A DNA stretch of 64,000 bases, taken from NCBI GenBank assembly GCA_963822955.1, contig CAWGJS010000002.1:744001-808000 (forward strand), written 5' to 3'. The notes under the pieces were generated by a model, which saw only the letters and a program-made list of their open reading frames with translations, made no database searches and was not told where the DNA came from. Of this stretch, positions 8,967 to 17,929 are shown one piece after another. The DNA comes from JAJYUU01 sp963822955 (GTDB lineage: Bacteria > Actinomycetota > Actinomycetes > Streptosporangiales > Streptosporangiaceae). The position numbers and the translations under genes are program-made. Numbering within the stretch: position 1 is the first letter of the stretch; every line of letters starts with the position of its first letter.

Positions 8967-9949
8967 CCGTCTCCGCGCGGTCCCCGCACAGCTCTGCCAA
9001 CGCTTCCCTGCTCGTATTCGCCGGCATCGTCTCGGTTCAGCTGGGCGCGGGGCTGGCCGCCCGGCTGTTCGGCGAGGCGGGCCCGGCCGGCGTGACCGGG
9101 CTACGGCTGTGGTGGGCGGCACTGATCATGGCGGCGTTCGGCGGCCGGGCGGTGGCCAGAGCGCTGCGATCGGCCCTCGCGGACCGGGCCTGGCGGGACC
9201 TCGGCACCGCGGTGGCGTTCGGAGTCGTCCTCGGTGCGATGAACTACTCGATCTACCAGTCGTTCGCCCGGATACCGCTGGGCGTCGCGGTGACGATTGA
9301 GTTCCTCGGCCCGCTCGCGGTCGCTGTGGCGTCCTCCCGGCGCCTGCTCGACCTTGCGTGGGTGGTCCTGGCCGCGGGCGGCGTGCTGCTGCTCACCCAG
9401 GGCGGCGGCGAGCTGGCGAGCGGAGCCAGCCACGGCGCGAGCGCAGGGAGTCATGCCGGACCGCTCCTGGGGCTCAGCACTACGGCGACGGGCATAGCTT
9501 TCGGCCTCGTGGCGGCGGCCTGCTGGGCGGCCTATATCCTGCTCAGCCGAGCAACCGGGCGCCGGTTCAGCGACTCGTCCGGCCTGGTGATCGCCATGAT
9601 CGTGGCAGCCGCGCTGGTCAGCTGGCCGGCAATCGCGCAGGCCGGGCCGGCCCTCGGGCATCCCGCCGTGATCGCGGAGGGCCTCGTGGTCGGACTGCTC
9701 TCGTCGGTCATCCCGTATCGGGTCGAGCTCGAGGCATTGCGCAGGGTTCCGGCTGGCGTATTCGGAATCTGGATGAGCCTGGAACCAGCAGTGGCAGCGC
9801 TGATCGGCCTCGTCCTGCTCAGCGAGACGCTGATCGTCCGGCAGTGGCTCGCCATCGCGGCGGTCATCATCGCCTCGGCCGGCGCAGCACGGTCGAGCGC
9901 AGGAGCGAGCAAGCCGTCGCCGGATCTGCCGCCACCGCCTGCCAGCTGA
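8957..9949 (+). CDS. EamA/RhtA-family transporter (DMT superfamily)
   Basis: About 330 residues with ten hydrophobic segments in two repeats of five, the layout of drug/metabolite transporters. RhtA-like features are GLRLWWAALIM, NYSIYQSFARIPLGVAVTIEFLGP (first repeat) and VPAGVFGIWMSLEPAVAALIG (second repeat). The proposed GTG at 8957 overlaps the end of the upstream permease. The same frame is open far upstream inside that gene and should not be counted. A glycine/serine-rich loop around residues 155-175 separates the two halves. Relatives export threonine/homoserine or other metabolites; substrate unknown here. Confidence 0.86.
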   Translation: MGVAVSARSPHSSANASLLVFAGIVSVQLGAGLAARLFGEAGPAGVTGLRLWWAALIMAAFGGRAVARALRSALADRAWRDLGTAVAFGVVLGAMNYSIYQSFARIPLGVAVTIEFLGPLAVAVASSRRLLDLAWVVLAAGGVLLLTQGGGELASGASHGASAGSHAGPLLGLSTTATGIAFGLVAAACWAAYILLSRATGRRFSDSSGLVIAMIVAAALVSWPAIAQAGPALGHPAVIAEGLVVGLLSSVIPYRVELEALRRVPAGVFGIWMSLEPAVAALIGLVLLSETLIVRQWLAIAAVIIASAGAARSSAGASKPSPDLPPPPAS

Positions 9950-10003
9950 CATGCCGCCCTACACGCTGTAGTAGGCCGGTGGCAGCGCGCTCGCGGCGAC
10001 CCC

Positions 10004-10009
10004 TACCAT
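10004..10009 (+). promoter_or_regulatory. Putative -10 element of a leaderless transcript (ctaA)
   Basis: TACCAT lies 6 nt before the GTG at 10016 with no ribosome site between, matching the leaderless pattern seen repeatedly in this window. Confidence 0.42.
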
Positions 10010-10015
10010 GGGTGC

Positions 10016-11059
10016 GTGCCTGATCCGCCTGCCGCCCCGGATATGCCTGCCGCCAGCGCTCCAGCGCTGACCCGGTGGGCACGACTGGCGCGCTGGGCCG
10101 ACGTGCTGCTAGCACCGTCAGCGACGGCCCTGCGACGCTGGGCGCTGGCCGGAGTGATCACCTCCGCGCTGATCATCCTCACTGGCGCCGCCGTGCGGCT
10201 GAGCCAGTCGGGCCTGGGCTGCCCGGACTGGCCGTCCTGCACCGCGAACAGCGTCGCACCGCCAGGGGCAACCGGCGATACGCTGATCCACCGGTGGATC
10301 GAGTTCGGCAACCGGCTGGTCACCGTTGCGATCTTCGTTGTCGCCATCGGTGTGTGCATCGCGGTGTGGCGCTTCCGTCCGTCGGGCGGACAGCGACGCC
10401 GCGATCTGCTCTGGCTGGCGTCGGCACAGCCCGGCTTCATCGTGGCGCAGATCCTGCTCGGCGGGGCGGTGGTCCGCACGAAGCTGAACCCCGCGCTGGT
10501 GTCGCTGCACTTCGTCGCGTCAGTAGCACTCGTGGCCGCCACTGTCGGCCTCTACGTGCGCTGCCAGGAAGGGCCGGGGCTGGCCGTCCCGCTGGTACCG
10601 CGGCCGGTCCGGCTGGCCGCACTTGGCGTCGTTGGCGCCCTCGCCCTCATGATTACGGCCGGGACCGTCGTCACTGGCACCGGGCCGCTGGCGGGCGCAG
10701 CCAAAGTTCCGCGCTATCACCTGCCGCTTGAGGGTGTCACCCAGTTGCATGCCGACATTGGCTGGCTGCTGGCCGGGCTCATGGTGGCGCTGCTGCTCGG
10801 CCTGCACCTGACCGCCGCGCCCCGCAAGGCCGTCAGGCTCGGCTGGCTGCTGCTCGGCCTGATCGGCCTGCAGGGCGTGATCGGCTACACGCAGTACTTC
10901 ACCGGCCTGCCGGCTGGCCTCGTCTGGTTCCACGTCGCCGGCTCGGTCGCGATCTGGATCACGGCCTTGCTGCTGCCCTACGCCCTCCGGGATCGGGGAT
11001 CCATCACTGGCCGGACGGACGCTCCCGCGGTACCGGCACCGCAGACTGCCCCGGCCTGA
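10016..11059 (+). CDS. ctaA: Heme A synthase (COX15/CtaA family)
   Basis: A 347-residue polytopic membrane enzyme that oxidises the C8 methyl of heme O to make heme A for aa3-type cytochrome oxidase. Family hallmarks are LTGAAVRLSQSGLGCPDWP in the first extracellular region, conserved histidines in LIHRWIEF and SLHFVAS, GTVVTGTGPLAG in the second half, and later His residues in QLHADIGW and WFHVAGS. Eight transmembrane segments are visible. Start GTG 10016 is favoured by the adjacent -10 element. The partner heme O synthase ctaB, often next to tkt in related genomes, is not in this interval; an alpha/beta-hydrolase sits there instead. Confidence 0.93.
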   Translation: MPDPPAAPDMPAASAPALTRWARLARWADVLLAPSATALRRWALAGVITSALIILTGAAVRLSQSGLGCPDWPSCTANSVAPPGATGDTLIHRWIEFGNRLVTVAIFVVAIGVCIAVWRFRPSGGQRRRDLLWLASAQPGFIVAQILLGGAVVRTKLNPALVSLHFVASVALVAATVGLYVRCQEGPGLAVPLVPRPVRLAALGVVGALALMITAGTVVTGTGPLAGAAKVPRYHLPLEGVTQLHADIGWLLAGLMVALLLGLHLTAAPRKAVRLGWLLLGLIGLQGVIGYTQYFTGLPAGLVWFHVAGSVAIWITALLLPYALRDRGSITGRTDAPAVPAPQTAPA

Positions 11060-11085
11060 GCCTTCCCGACCACGACCGGGCGCGA

Positions 11086-11091
11086 TAACTT
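11086..11091 (+). promoter_or_regulatory. Putative -10 element of a leaderless transcript (alpha/beta hydrolase)
   Basis: TAACTT (within GATAACTT) lies 7 nt before the ATG at 11099; no ribosome site is present. Confidence 0.4.
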
Positions 11092-11098
11092 GTGCGCC

Positions 11099-11887
11099 AT
11101 GGCGACTGCATCCGTGAACGGCATCACCATCTCCTACACCGACAGCGGCGGCGACGGTCCCGCCGTCGTCCTCAGCCACGGCTTCCTGATGGACTCGTCC
11201 ATGTTCGAGCCGCAAGTTGCCGCGCTGGCGCCCGAGTACCGCGTGATCAGCTGGGACGAGCGCGGATTCGGCGGCACCAGGGCGACCGGTCCGTTCAGCT
11301 ACTGGGACTCCGCCAGCGACGTGCTCGGCCTCTTGGATCATCTGGGCATCGAGCAGGCGGTCCTCGGAGGCATGTCGCAAGGCGGCTTCCTCAGCCTGCG
11401 CGCTGCGCTGCTCGCGCCAGACCGGGTCCGCGGACTCGTGCTCATCGACAGCCAGGCCGGACTGGAGAACCCGGAGGTCGCGCCTGCGTACGAGCAACTG
11501 GAGCAGATCTGGCTGGAGCAGGGGCCGGAGCCTGTCCAGGACGTGGTGGCGGCCATCATCCTCGGCGAACCCGACGGACCGGTCGCATACAAGCCGTGGT
11601 TCGCCAAGTGGGCGGCAATCGACCGGGATCAGACCTGGCTCTCATTCCGCTGCCTGATGGACCGTGACGACATCACCGACCGCCTCGGCGAGATCAGCTG
11701 CCCAGCCCTGATCCTGCACGGCACCGCAGATGCCGCAATCCCGATGGAAAAGGCCGAGAGAGTGCAGGCCGGGCTAGCCGGGCCAACCGCGCTGGTCCAG
11801 GTCGAAGGCGGGTCACACGCCGCCAACCTCAGTCACCCGGATCAGGTCAACGTGGCCTTGCTGGAGTTCCTCCGGTCACTTCCGTAG
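11099..11887 (+). CDS. Alpha/beta-fold hydrolase
   Basis: A 262-residue soluble hydrolase. The oxyanion motif is SHGFLMDS, the nucleophile Ser is in LGGMSQGGFL (G-x-S-x-G), the acid in HGTADAAIP and the His in GGSHAANLSHP. Start ATG 11099 is preferred over a TTG nine bases upstream because of the -10-like TAACTT. It is similar in size and motif spacing to chloroperoxidase/esterase-type hydrolases. It lies between ctaA and tkt, a position held by ctaB in many relatives, but nothing in its sequence links it to heme metabolism. Confidence 0.88.
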   Translation: MATASVNGITISYTDSGGDGPAVVLSHGFLMDSSMFEPQVAALAPEYRVISWDERGFGGTRATGPFSYWDSASDVLGLLDHLGIEQAVLGGMSQGGFLSLRAALLAPDRVRGLVLIDSQAGLENPEVAPAYEQLEQIWLEQGPEPVQDVVAAIILGEPDGPVAYKPWFAKWAAIDRDQTWLSFRCLMDRDDITDRLGEISCPALILHGTADAAIPMEKAERVQAGLAGPTALVQVEGGSHAANLSHPDQVNVALLEFLRSLP

Positions 11888-12006
11888 GCCGCCAAGTAAC
11901 AGGCCTGACCCCGAGTGTTAACCCGCATCGGGGATGGTGGCCGAAGACGCCGGGGATAGGGTCGCTTACGTAACGGCGTCTGCGGTGGAAGGGGCCTGAG
12001 GCAGCG

Positions 12007-14121
12007 GTGGGCAGTGACGGGCATGCAACGCTTGACTGGTCGGAGACTGACGCACGGGCAGTGGACCTGATCCGCGTCCTCGCGATGGATGCGGTGGAAC
12101 AAGCCGGGTCTGGTCATCCCGGCACCGCCATGAGCCTCGCTCCCGCGGCGTACCTGCTCTTCCAGAAGATCATGCGGCATGATCCGGCTGATCCGCACTG
12201 GCTGGGGCGGGACAGGTTCGTGCTGTCGTGCGGACACTCCAGCCTCACCCTGTACATCCAGCTCTACCTGTCCGGCTACGGCCTGACCCTGGACGACATC
12301 TCTCGCTATCGCACCTGGGGCAGCCTCACTCCGGGCCACCCCGAGCACGGGCTGACGCCAGGAGTGGAGACCACCACCGGGCCGCTGGGCCAGGGGATCG
12401 GGAACGCGGTCGGCATGGCGATGGCCGCCCGCCGCGAGCGCGGCCTGCTCGACCCAGGTGCAGGCGAGGGTGACAGCCTGTTCGACCATTACGTCTTCGC
12501 CTTCATGTCCGACGGCGATATCGAGGAGGGCATCAGCCACGAGGCCTGCGCACTCGCCGGACACCAGCAGCTGGGCAACCTGATCGCGCTGTACGACGAC
12601 AACTCCATCTCCATCGAAGACGACACGAACATCGCGAAGTCTGAGGACGTCGCCGCCAGGTACGAGGCATATGGCTGGCATGTCCAGCGCCTGAGCTGGC
12701 GCGGGAGCGATGGGTACCACGAGGACGTGCAGGCGCTCCATGACGCGTTCGAGGCGGCGAAGGCCAACACCGCGGCGCCGTCACTGATCGCGCTGCGCAC
12801 CATCATCGGCTGGCCGGCTCCGCACAAGCAGAACACCGGCGCCGCACACGGCGCTGCGCTCGGTGCCGACGAGGTGGCCGCGACGAAGCAGATCCTCGGT
12901 TTCGATCCCGGCGTGAGCTTCCCGGTCGAGGAGCATGCAGTTGCGCACGCTCGGCTGGTCGGCGAGCGCGGCAGCAAGGCCCACGCCGCCTGGGACCAGG
13001 CGCTGACGGCGTGGTCGGCGGCGCATCCGGACTCCAGCCAGCTGCTGGACCGGCTTGTGAGCCGCGGCCTGCCGGACGGCTGGGCGGACGCCCTTCCCTC
13101 GTTCCCCCCCGATCCCAAGGGTGTCGCCACGCGGAAGGCCTCCGGTGACGTGCTGGCGTCGCTGGCGCCGGTGCTGCCTGAACTGTGGGGCGGTTCAGCG
13201 GATCTGGCGGGCAGCAACGACACCACGATGAAGGGTGAGCCATCCTTCATCCCTGAGGTACACCAGACCAAGATGTTCCCTGGCAACAAGTTCGGCCGGA
13301 CCCTGCATTTCGGCATCCGCGAGCACGGCATGGGCGCGATCTGCAACGGCATCGCGGTCCACGGGCTCACCCGGCCCTACGGCGGCACGTTCCTGTGCTT
13401 CAGCGACTACATGCGGGGGTCGGTGCGGCTTGCGGCGCTGATGCGGCAGCCGGTGACCTACGTCTGGACGCACGACTCGATCGGCCTGGGCGAGGACGGG
13501 CCGACGCATCAGCCGGTCGAGCACCTGTGGGCCCTGCGCGCGATCCCCGGCCTGGACGTCGTGCGGCCGGGGGACGCGAACGAGACGGTCGTCGCCTGGC
13601 GCACCATCCTGGAGCGCTCGGCCAGCCCGGCCGCGCTGATCCTCACCCGGCAGGGGCTGCCGGTCCTGGACCGGTCGGCAGGCGGCGGGCACGCCAGCGC
13701 CGAAGGCACGGCCCGCGGCGGCTACGTGCTGGCCGAGGCGGCCGGCGCGGCACCCGAAGTGATCCTGATCGCCACCGGGAGCGAGGTGCAGATCGCGCTC
13801 GATGCGCGCACCCTCCTGCAGGACGATGGGGTGGGAACGAGGGTTGTCTCGATGCCCTGCCTCGAGTGGTTCGCCGAGCAGGACGACGCCTATCGCGAGC
13901 AGGTGCTGCCGCCGTCGGTGCGGGCGCGCGTCAGCGTGGAGGCCGGCATCGCGCTCGGCTGGCGGTCATATGTCGGAGATGCCGGGCGCTGCATCAGCCT
14001 GGAACATTTCGGCGCCTCTGCGGACTACAAGAAGCTGTACGAGGAGTTCGGGATCACGGCGGCAGCCATGGCGCAAGCCGCGAGGGATAGCCTGACCAGC
14101 CTGCGTTCAGCCGCACGGTAG
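12007..14121 (+). CDS. tkt: Transketolase
   Basis: A 704-residue thiamine-diphosphate enzyme of the non-oxidative pentose-phosphate pathway, moving two-carbon units between sugar phosphates. The N-terminal TPP domain has DAVEQAGSGHPGTAMS and the TPP motif FMSDGDIEEGISHEACA ending in LYDDN. The central pyrimidine domain has FGIREHGMGAICNG and the THDSIGLGEDGPTHQPVE loop. The C-terminal domain follows from about residue 560. GTG at 12007 follows a purine-rich leader (GGAAGGGG). It heads the tkt-tal-zwf-opcA cluster, 84 nt before tal. Confidence 0.96.
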   Translation: MGSDGHATLDWSETDARAVDLIRVLAMDAVEQAGSGHPGTAMSLAPAAYLLFQKIMRHDPADPHWLGRDRFVLSCGHSSLTLYIQLYLSGYGLTLDDISRYRTWGSLTPGHPEHGLTPGVETTTGPLGQGIGNAVGMAMAARRERGLLDPGAGEGDSLFDHYVFAFMSDGDIEEGISHEACALAGHQQLGNLIALYDDNSISIEDDTNIAKSEDVAARYEAYGWHVQRLSWRGSDGYHEDVQALHDAFEAAKANTAAPSLIALRTIIGWPAPHKQNTGAAHGAALGADEVAATKQILGFDPGVSFPVEEHAVAHARLVGERGSKAHAAWDQALTAWSAAHPDSSQLLDRLVSRGLPDGWADALPSFPPDPKGVATRKASGDVLASLAPVLPELWGGSADLAGSNDTTMKGEPSFIPEVHQTKMFPGNKFGRTLHFGIREHGMGAICNGIAVHGLTRPYGGTFLCFSDYMRGSVRLAALMRQPVTYVWTHDSIGLGEDGPTHQPVEHLWALRAIPGLDVVRPGDANETVVAWRTILERSASPAALILTRQGLPVLDRSAGGGHASAEGTARGGYVLAEAAGAAPEVILIATGSEVQIALDARTLLQDDGVGTRVVSMPCLEWFAEQDDAYREQVLPPSVRARVSVEAGIALGWRSYVGDAGRCISLEHFGASADYKKLYEEFGITAAAMAQAARDSLTSLRSAAR

Positions 14122-14205
14122 TTCATGCGGCACGATGGATAGGTAGCGCCCGCGACGGCAGGCAGCGGCCCTTCGACGGCGCACATAGTGAGGAGCGCGA
14201 TTGAC

Positions 14206-15330
14206 ATGACAGCACAGTCCGACCCGCTGGCCCAGCTCACTGAGATGGGCGTATCCATCTGGCTCGATGACATCAGCCGGGAGCGGCTGTCCACCGGGAA
14301 TCTGGCGTCGCTCGTCCGGGACATGCACGTACGCGGAGTCACCTCGAACCCGACCATTTTCGCGAAGGCGATGTCGAATGGCTCGGCCTATGCCGACCAG
14401 ATGTCAGACCTCGCGGTACGCGGCGTCGACCTCGGCGAGGCCACGCGGAGCCTGACGACCTACGACATCCGCTGGGCCTGCGACGTGCTCCGGCCGGTGT
14501 ATGACGCAACTAACGGTCTCGACGGCCGGGTCTCGCTCGAGGTGGACCCGCGGCTCGCCGGGGACTCGGCCAGGACCATCGCCGAGGCACGGGCACTGTG
14601 GTGGATGGTCGACCGGCCCAACCTGTTCATCAAGATCCCGGCCACACTGGCCGGGCTGCCGGCCATTACCCAGTGCCTCTCCGAGGGCATTAGCGTGAAC
14701 GTCACGCTGATCTTCGCGCTGAAACGGTACGGCCAGGTGATCGATGCCTTCATGGCCGGGCTGGAGGCCGCATCAGGCCGTGATGTGTCCACCATTTCCT
14801 CGGTTGCCTCGTTCTTCGTCAGCCGGGTCGACACCGAGGTAGATGCACGGCTCGACAAGATCGGCACGCCGGAGGCCGCGGCGCTGCGCGGCAAGGCGGC
14901 GCTCGCCAACGCGAGGCTCGCCTACGAGCTCTTCGAGCAGCGGTTCGACCAGAAGTCGGAGCGCTGGGCCGCCCTGCAGGCACGGGGCGCGCGGCTCCAG
15001 CGGCCGCTGTGGGCCTCGACTAGCGTCAAGGACCCGGCGTTTGCGGACACCATGTACGTGACCGAGCTGGTCGCGCCGCACACCGTGAACACGATGCCGG
15101 AGTCCACGATCCACGCGGTTGCCGACCACGGCAAGCTGCACGGCTACACGATCGACGGCACGTATGACGACTCGCGGCACGTCTTCGCGCAGCTCGAGGC
15201 GCTCGGCGTGCACTACGACGATGTCGTGCGCGTGCTGGAGGAAGAGGGCGTGCAGAAGTTCGCCGCCTCCTGGGAGGAGCTGCTCGACAGCATCCGCCGC
15301 GAGCTGGCAGCGGGCGGAAAGTCTGCATGA
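14206..15330 (+). CDS. tal: Transaldolase
   Basis: A 374-residue TIM-barrel enzyme transferring dihydroxyacetone units in the pentose-phosphate pathway. The Schiff-base Lys is in LFIKIPATLAGLPA, and the family N-terminal motif VTSNPTIFAKAMS is present. ATG at 14206 is chosen because AGGAG at 14191-14195 is well spaced; an in-frame GTG at 14188 is less likely. The stop overlaps the ATG of zwf by 4 nt (ATGA at 15327-15330), indicating translational coupling. The length matches the actinobacterial TalB-type transaldolase. Confidence 0.96.
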   Translation: MTAQSDPLAQLTEMGVSIWLDDISRERLSTGNLASLVRDMHVRGVTSNPTIFAKAMSNGSAYADQMSDLAVRGVDLGEATRSLTTYDIRWACDVLRPVYDATNGLDGRVSLEVDPRLAGDSARTIAEARALWWMVDRPNLFIKIPATLAGLPAITQCLSEGISVNVTLIFALKRYGQVIDAFMAGLEAASGRDVSTISSVASFFVSRVDTEVDARLDKIGTPEAAALRGKAALANARLAYELFEQRFDQKSERWAALQARGARLQRPLWASTSVKDPAFADTMYVTELVAPHTVNTMPESTIHAVADHGKLHGYTIDGTYDDSRHVFAQLEALGVHYDDVVRVLEEEGVQKFAASWEELLDSIRRELAAGGKSA

Positions 15331-16869
15331 GACCCAACCCACTGCGCGATCCGCGCGACCGGCGCATCCCGCGGCTTGCGGGTCCGTGCGTGCTGGTGCT
15401 CTTCGGCGTGACCGGAGACCTGGCTACCAAGAAGCTGCTGCCCGCGATCTACGACCTGGCGAACCGCGGCCTGCTGCCGCCAGGGTTCTCGCTGGTCGGG
15501 TTCGCCCGGCGGGACTGGGCAGGATGCTGATTTCGCTCAGATCACGCATGACGCTGCGAAGGCGCACGCGCGCACGCCGTTCCGCGAGGAAGTCTGGGAG
15601 CAGCTACGTGAGGGCATCCGCTTCGTACAAGGCGAGTTCGCCGACGACGGAGCATTCGACCACCTGGCCCGCACGGTCGAACAGCTCGACGCTGAGCGGG
15701 GCACGGGCGGGAACTATGCGTTCTACCTCTCGGTCCCGCCCGGCGCCTTCCCGGTCGTGGTGCGGCAGCTGAAGCGATCCGGGCTGTCCAGCCCGCCCGA
15801 GCCAGCCGAGGGCACGAGCTACCAGCCCTGGCGCCGGGTGGTGATCGAGAAGCCGTTCGGTCATGATCTCGCCAGCGCGCGCGAGCTGAACGCAATGCTG
15901 GACGCGGTGTTCCCGCCGGAGGCGGTCTTCAGGATCGACCACTACCTGGGCAAGGAGACCGTTCAGAACCTGCTGGCCCTGCGGTTCGCCAACACGCTGT
16001 TCGAGCCGATCTGGAACCGCGGTTATGTCGACCACGTGCAGATCACCATGGCCGAGGACATCGGGATCGGCGGGCGCGCGGGTTATTACGACAACATCGG
16101 CGCGGCCAGGGACGTGATTCAGAACCACCTGCTGCAGCTGGTGGCACTCACCGCGATGGAGGAGCCGCTGTCCTTCGCGGCGGAGTCGCTGCGTGCCGAG
16201 AAGGAGAAGGTGCTGGCCGCAGTCCAGATCCCGGAGGACATCGCGACCGGGACGGCGCGCGGGCAGTACGCGGCGGGCTGGCAGGGCGGGATCCCGGTTC
16301 GCGGCTACCTCGAGGAGGACGGCATCCCGCCCGACTCGATCACCGAGACCTACGCCGCGATGCGCCTGACCATTGACAGCCGCCGGTGGGCCGGCGTGCC
16401 GTTCTACCTGCGGACCGGCAAGCGGCTGACGACCAGGATGACGGAGATCGCGGTCATCTTCCAGCGCGCGCCGCACCTGCCGTTCGATGCAACTGACACT
16501 CAGGAACTCGGCGAGAACGCCTTGGTCATCAGGGTGCAGCCGGATGAGGGCGTGACGCTGAGGTTCGGCTCAAAGGTGCCGGGCTCGGCGATGGAGGTGC
16601 GGGACGTCAACATGGACTTCGCCTACGGCGAGTCGTTTACCGAGTCCAGCCCCGAGGCCTACGAGCGGCTCCTGCTCGATGTACTGATCGGCGACCCGCC
16701 GCTGTTCCCCCGGCAGGAGGAAGTCGAGCTGTCCTGGACGATCCTCGACCCGATCGAGGATTTCTGGGCCAACCACGACAAGCCCGAGCAGTATCCGGCA
16801 GGCACCAGCGGACCGCTGAGCTCCGACGATCTGCTCGCCCGCGACGGCCGCGCGTGGCGGCGGCTGTGA
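15327..16869 (+). CDS. zwf: Glucose-6-phosphate dehydrogenase, interrupted by a +1 frameshift
   Basis: Catalyses the first oxidative step of the pentose-phosphate pathway. The N-terminal 67 residues carry the nucleotide-binding motif LFGVTGDLATKKLLPAIYDL, then the frame stops at TGA 15528-15530. Removing one G at 15522 (GCAGGATGC to GCAGATGC) restores an uninterrupted frame continuing DADFAQITHDAAK and through VIEKPFGHDLASA, the active-site segment RIDHYLGKETVQN, and the C-terminus. The repaired length is 513 residues, normal for the family, and no other defect is seen. It overlaps tal by 4 nt. The shift is most likely a sequencing insertion in a gene expected to be functional, but a real mutation cannot be excluded. 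Confidence 0.9.
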
Positions 16870-16918
16870 TGCCGGCAGGCCGCCGCGCCGGTGGCAGTTC
16901 TGCAGAGGTGACGACGAC

Positions 16919-17836
16919 ATGCTGACCGACCTGACCGATACCACGACCTCCGATATCCGCGCCGCGCTAGCCAAGACCAGGGACCTGATGGGCGGCCCGG
17001 CTACCGGCGTCGTGCTTAACCTCATCATCATGACTGACGAGTCGGGTCAGCATGACGCTGTGCGGGCGGCCAGCCAGGCCGGCCGCGAGCACCCGTGCCG
17101 GGTCCTCGCCGTGATTGCGCGCGAGTCGCGGGCCTCGTCCCGCCTGGACGCCGAGATCAGGTCTGGCGAGGGCACGCCAGGTCAGACTGTGTTGCTCCGG
17201 CTCTACGGGCCGATGGGCGAGCACGCCGACTCGGTGATCATGCCGCTGCTCGTGCCAGACACGCCCGTCGTCACGTGGTGGCACGGCCTCATTCCCGCAG
17301 TCCCGTCGGCACAGCCGCTGGGCGTTCTCGCCCAGCGCCGGGTGACGGACGCCGCCAGGGCCCGCGCTCCGGCTGAGGCCCTGGCGGCACTGTCGGCCGG
17401 CTACAAGCCCGGCGATACGGATCTGAGCTGGACGCGCGCGACGCCGTGGAGGTCCCTGCTCGCGGCCATTGTCGACCAGGAGCTGGATGCGATCTACGGT
17501 GGCGTGGTCGCTGCCGAGGAGCACAACCCGACGGCGGACCTGCTGACCGCCTGGCTGACCAGCAGGCTGCACGTGCCGTTCAGCCGGGAGGTGTCCGATG
17601 GCCCGGGCATCACCGAGGTACGGTTCAGCACGGCGGAGGGCGAGGTCACGATCTGCCGGCCGGACGGCCGGGTGGCGACGCTGACCAGGCCCGGCCAGCC
17701 TGACCGGCACGTCGCGCTGCAGCGCAGGGACATCGCGGAACTGCTGGCCGAGGAGCTGCGCCGCCTGGATCCAGACGATGTCTACGGCGAGGCGCTCGCC
17801 GCGGTGGCCAGTACCATCCCAGCGGTCTCCAGCTAG
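16919..17836 (+). CDS. opcA: Glucose-6-phosphate dehydrogenase assembly protein OpcA
   Basis: A 305-residue protein of the OpcA family, needed in actinobacteria and cyanobacteria for assembly and activity of G6PDH. Recognisable features are the N-terminal segment MTDESGQHDAVRAASQAGRE, the core PDTPVVTWWHGLIPAVPS, and the C-terminal region with LQRRDIAELLAEELRRLDPD. It starts 49 nt after zwf. A 6-phosphogluconolactonase gene (pgl), which commonly follows opcA in related genomes, is absent here; the next gene is an RCK-type membrane protein with its own probable promoter. Confidence 0.94.
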   Translation: MLTDLTDTTTSDIRAALAKTRDLMGGPATGVVLNLIIMTDESGQHDAVRAASQAGREHPCRVLAVIARESRASSRLDAEIRSGEGTPGQTVLLRLYGPMGEHADSVIMPLLVPDTPVVTWWHGLIPAVPSAQPLGVLAQRRVTDAARARAPAEALAALSAGYKPGDTDLSWTRATPWRSLLAAIVDQELDAIYGGVVAAEEHNPTADLLTAWLTSRLHVPFSREVSDGPGITEVRFSTAEGEVTICRPDGRVATLTRPGQPDRHVALQRRDIAELLAEELRRLDPDDVYGEALAAVASTIPAVSS

Positions 17837-17916
17837 CCGCGAGCATGCCCGGCCGGATTGCATCGCCAGGCGCCACGCCGGCGGTGTTTGGACAGCAATT
17901 GCCCCGTCCGGCCCAC

Positions 17917-17922
17917 TAAGCT
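17917..17922 (+). promoter_or_regulatory. Putative -10 element of a leaderless transcript (RCK-like protein)
   Basis: TAAGCT lies 7 nt before the GTG at 17930, with no Shine-Dalgarno between. This supports GTG 17930 over earlier in-frame starts. Confidence 0.42.
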
Positions 17923-17929
17923 TCGGTTC

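Noticed and set aside
15523..15757. Programmed +1 frameshift in zwf at the in-frame TGA
   Set aside because: The other ten shifts share no slippery codon or stop context, and a simple homopolymer overcall explains all; no conserved frameshift site is known in zwf.
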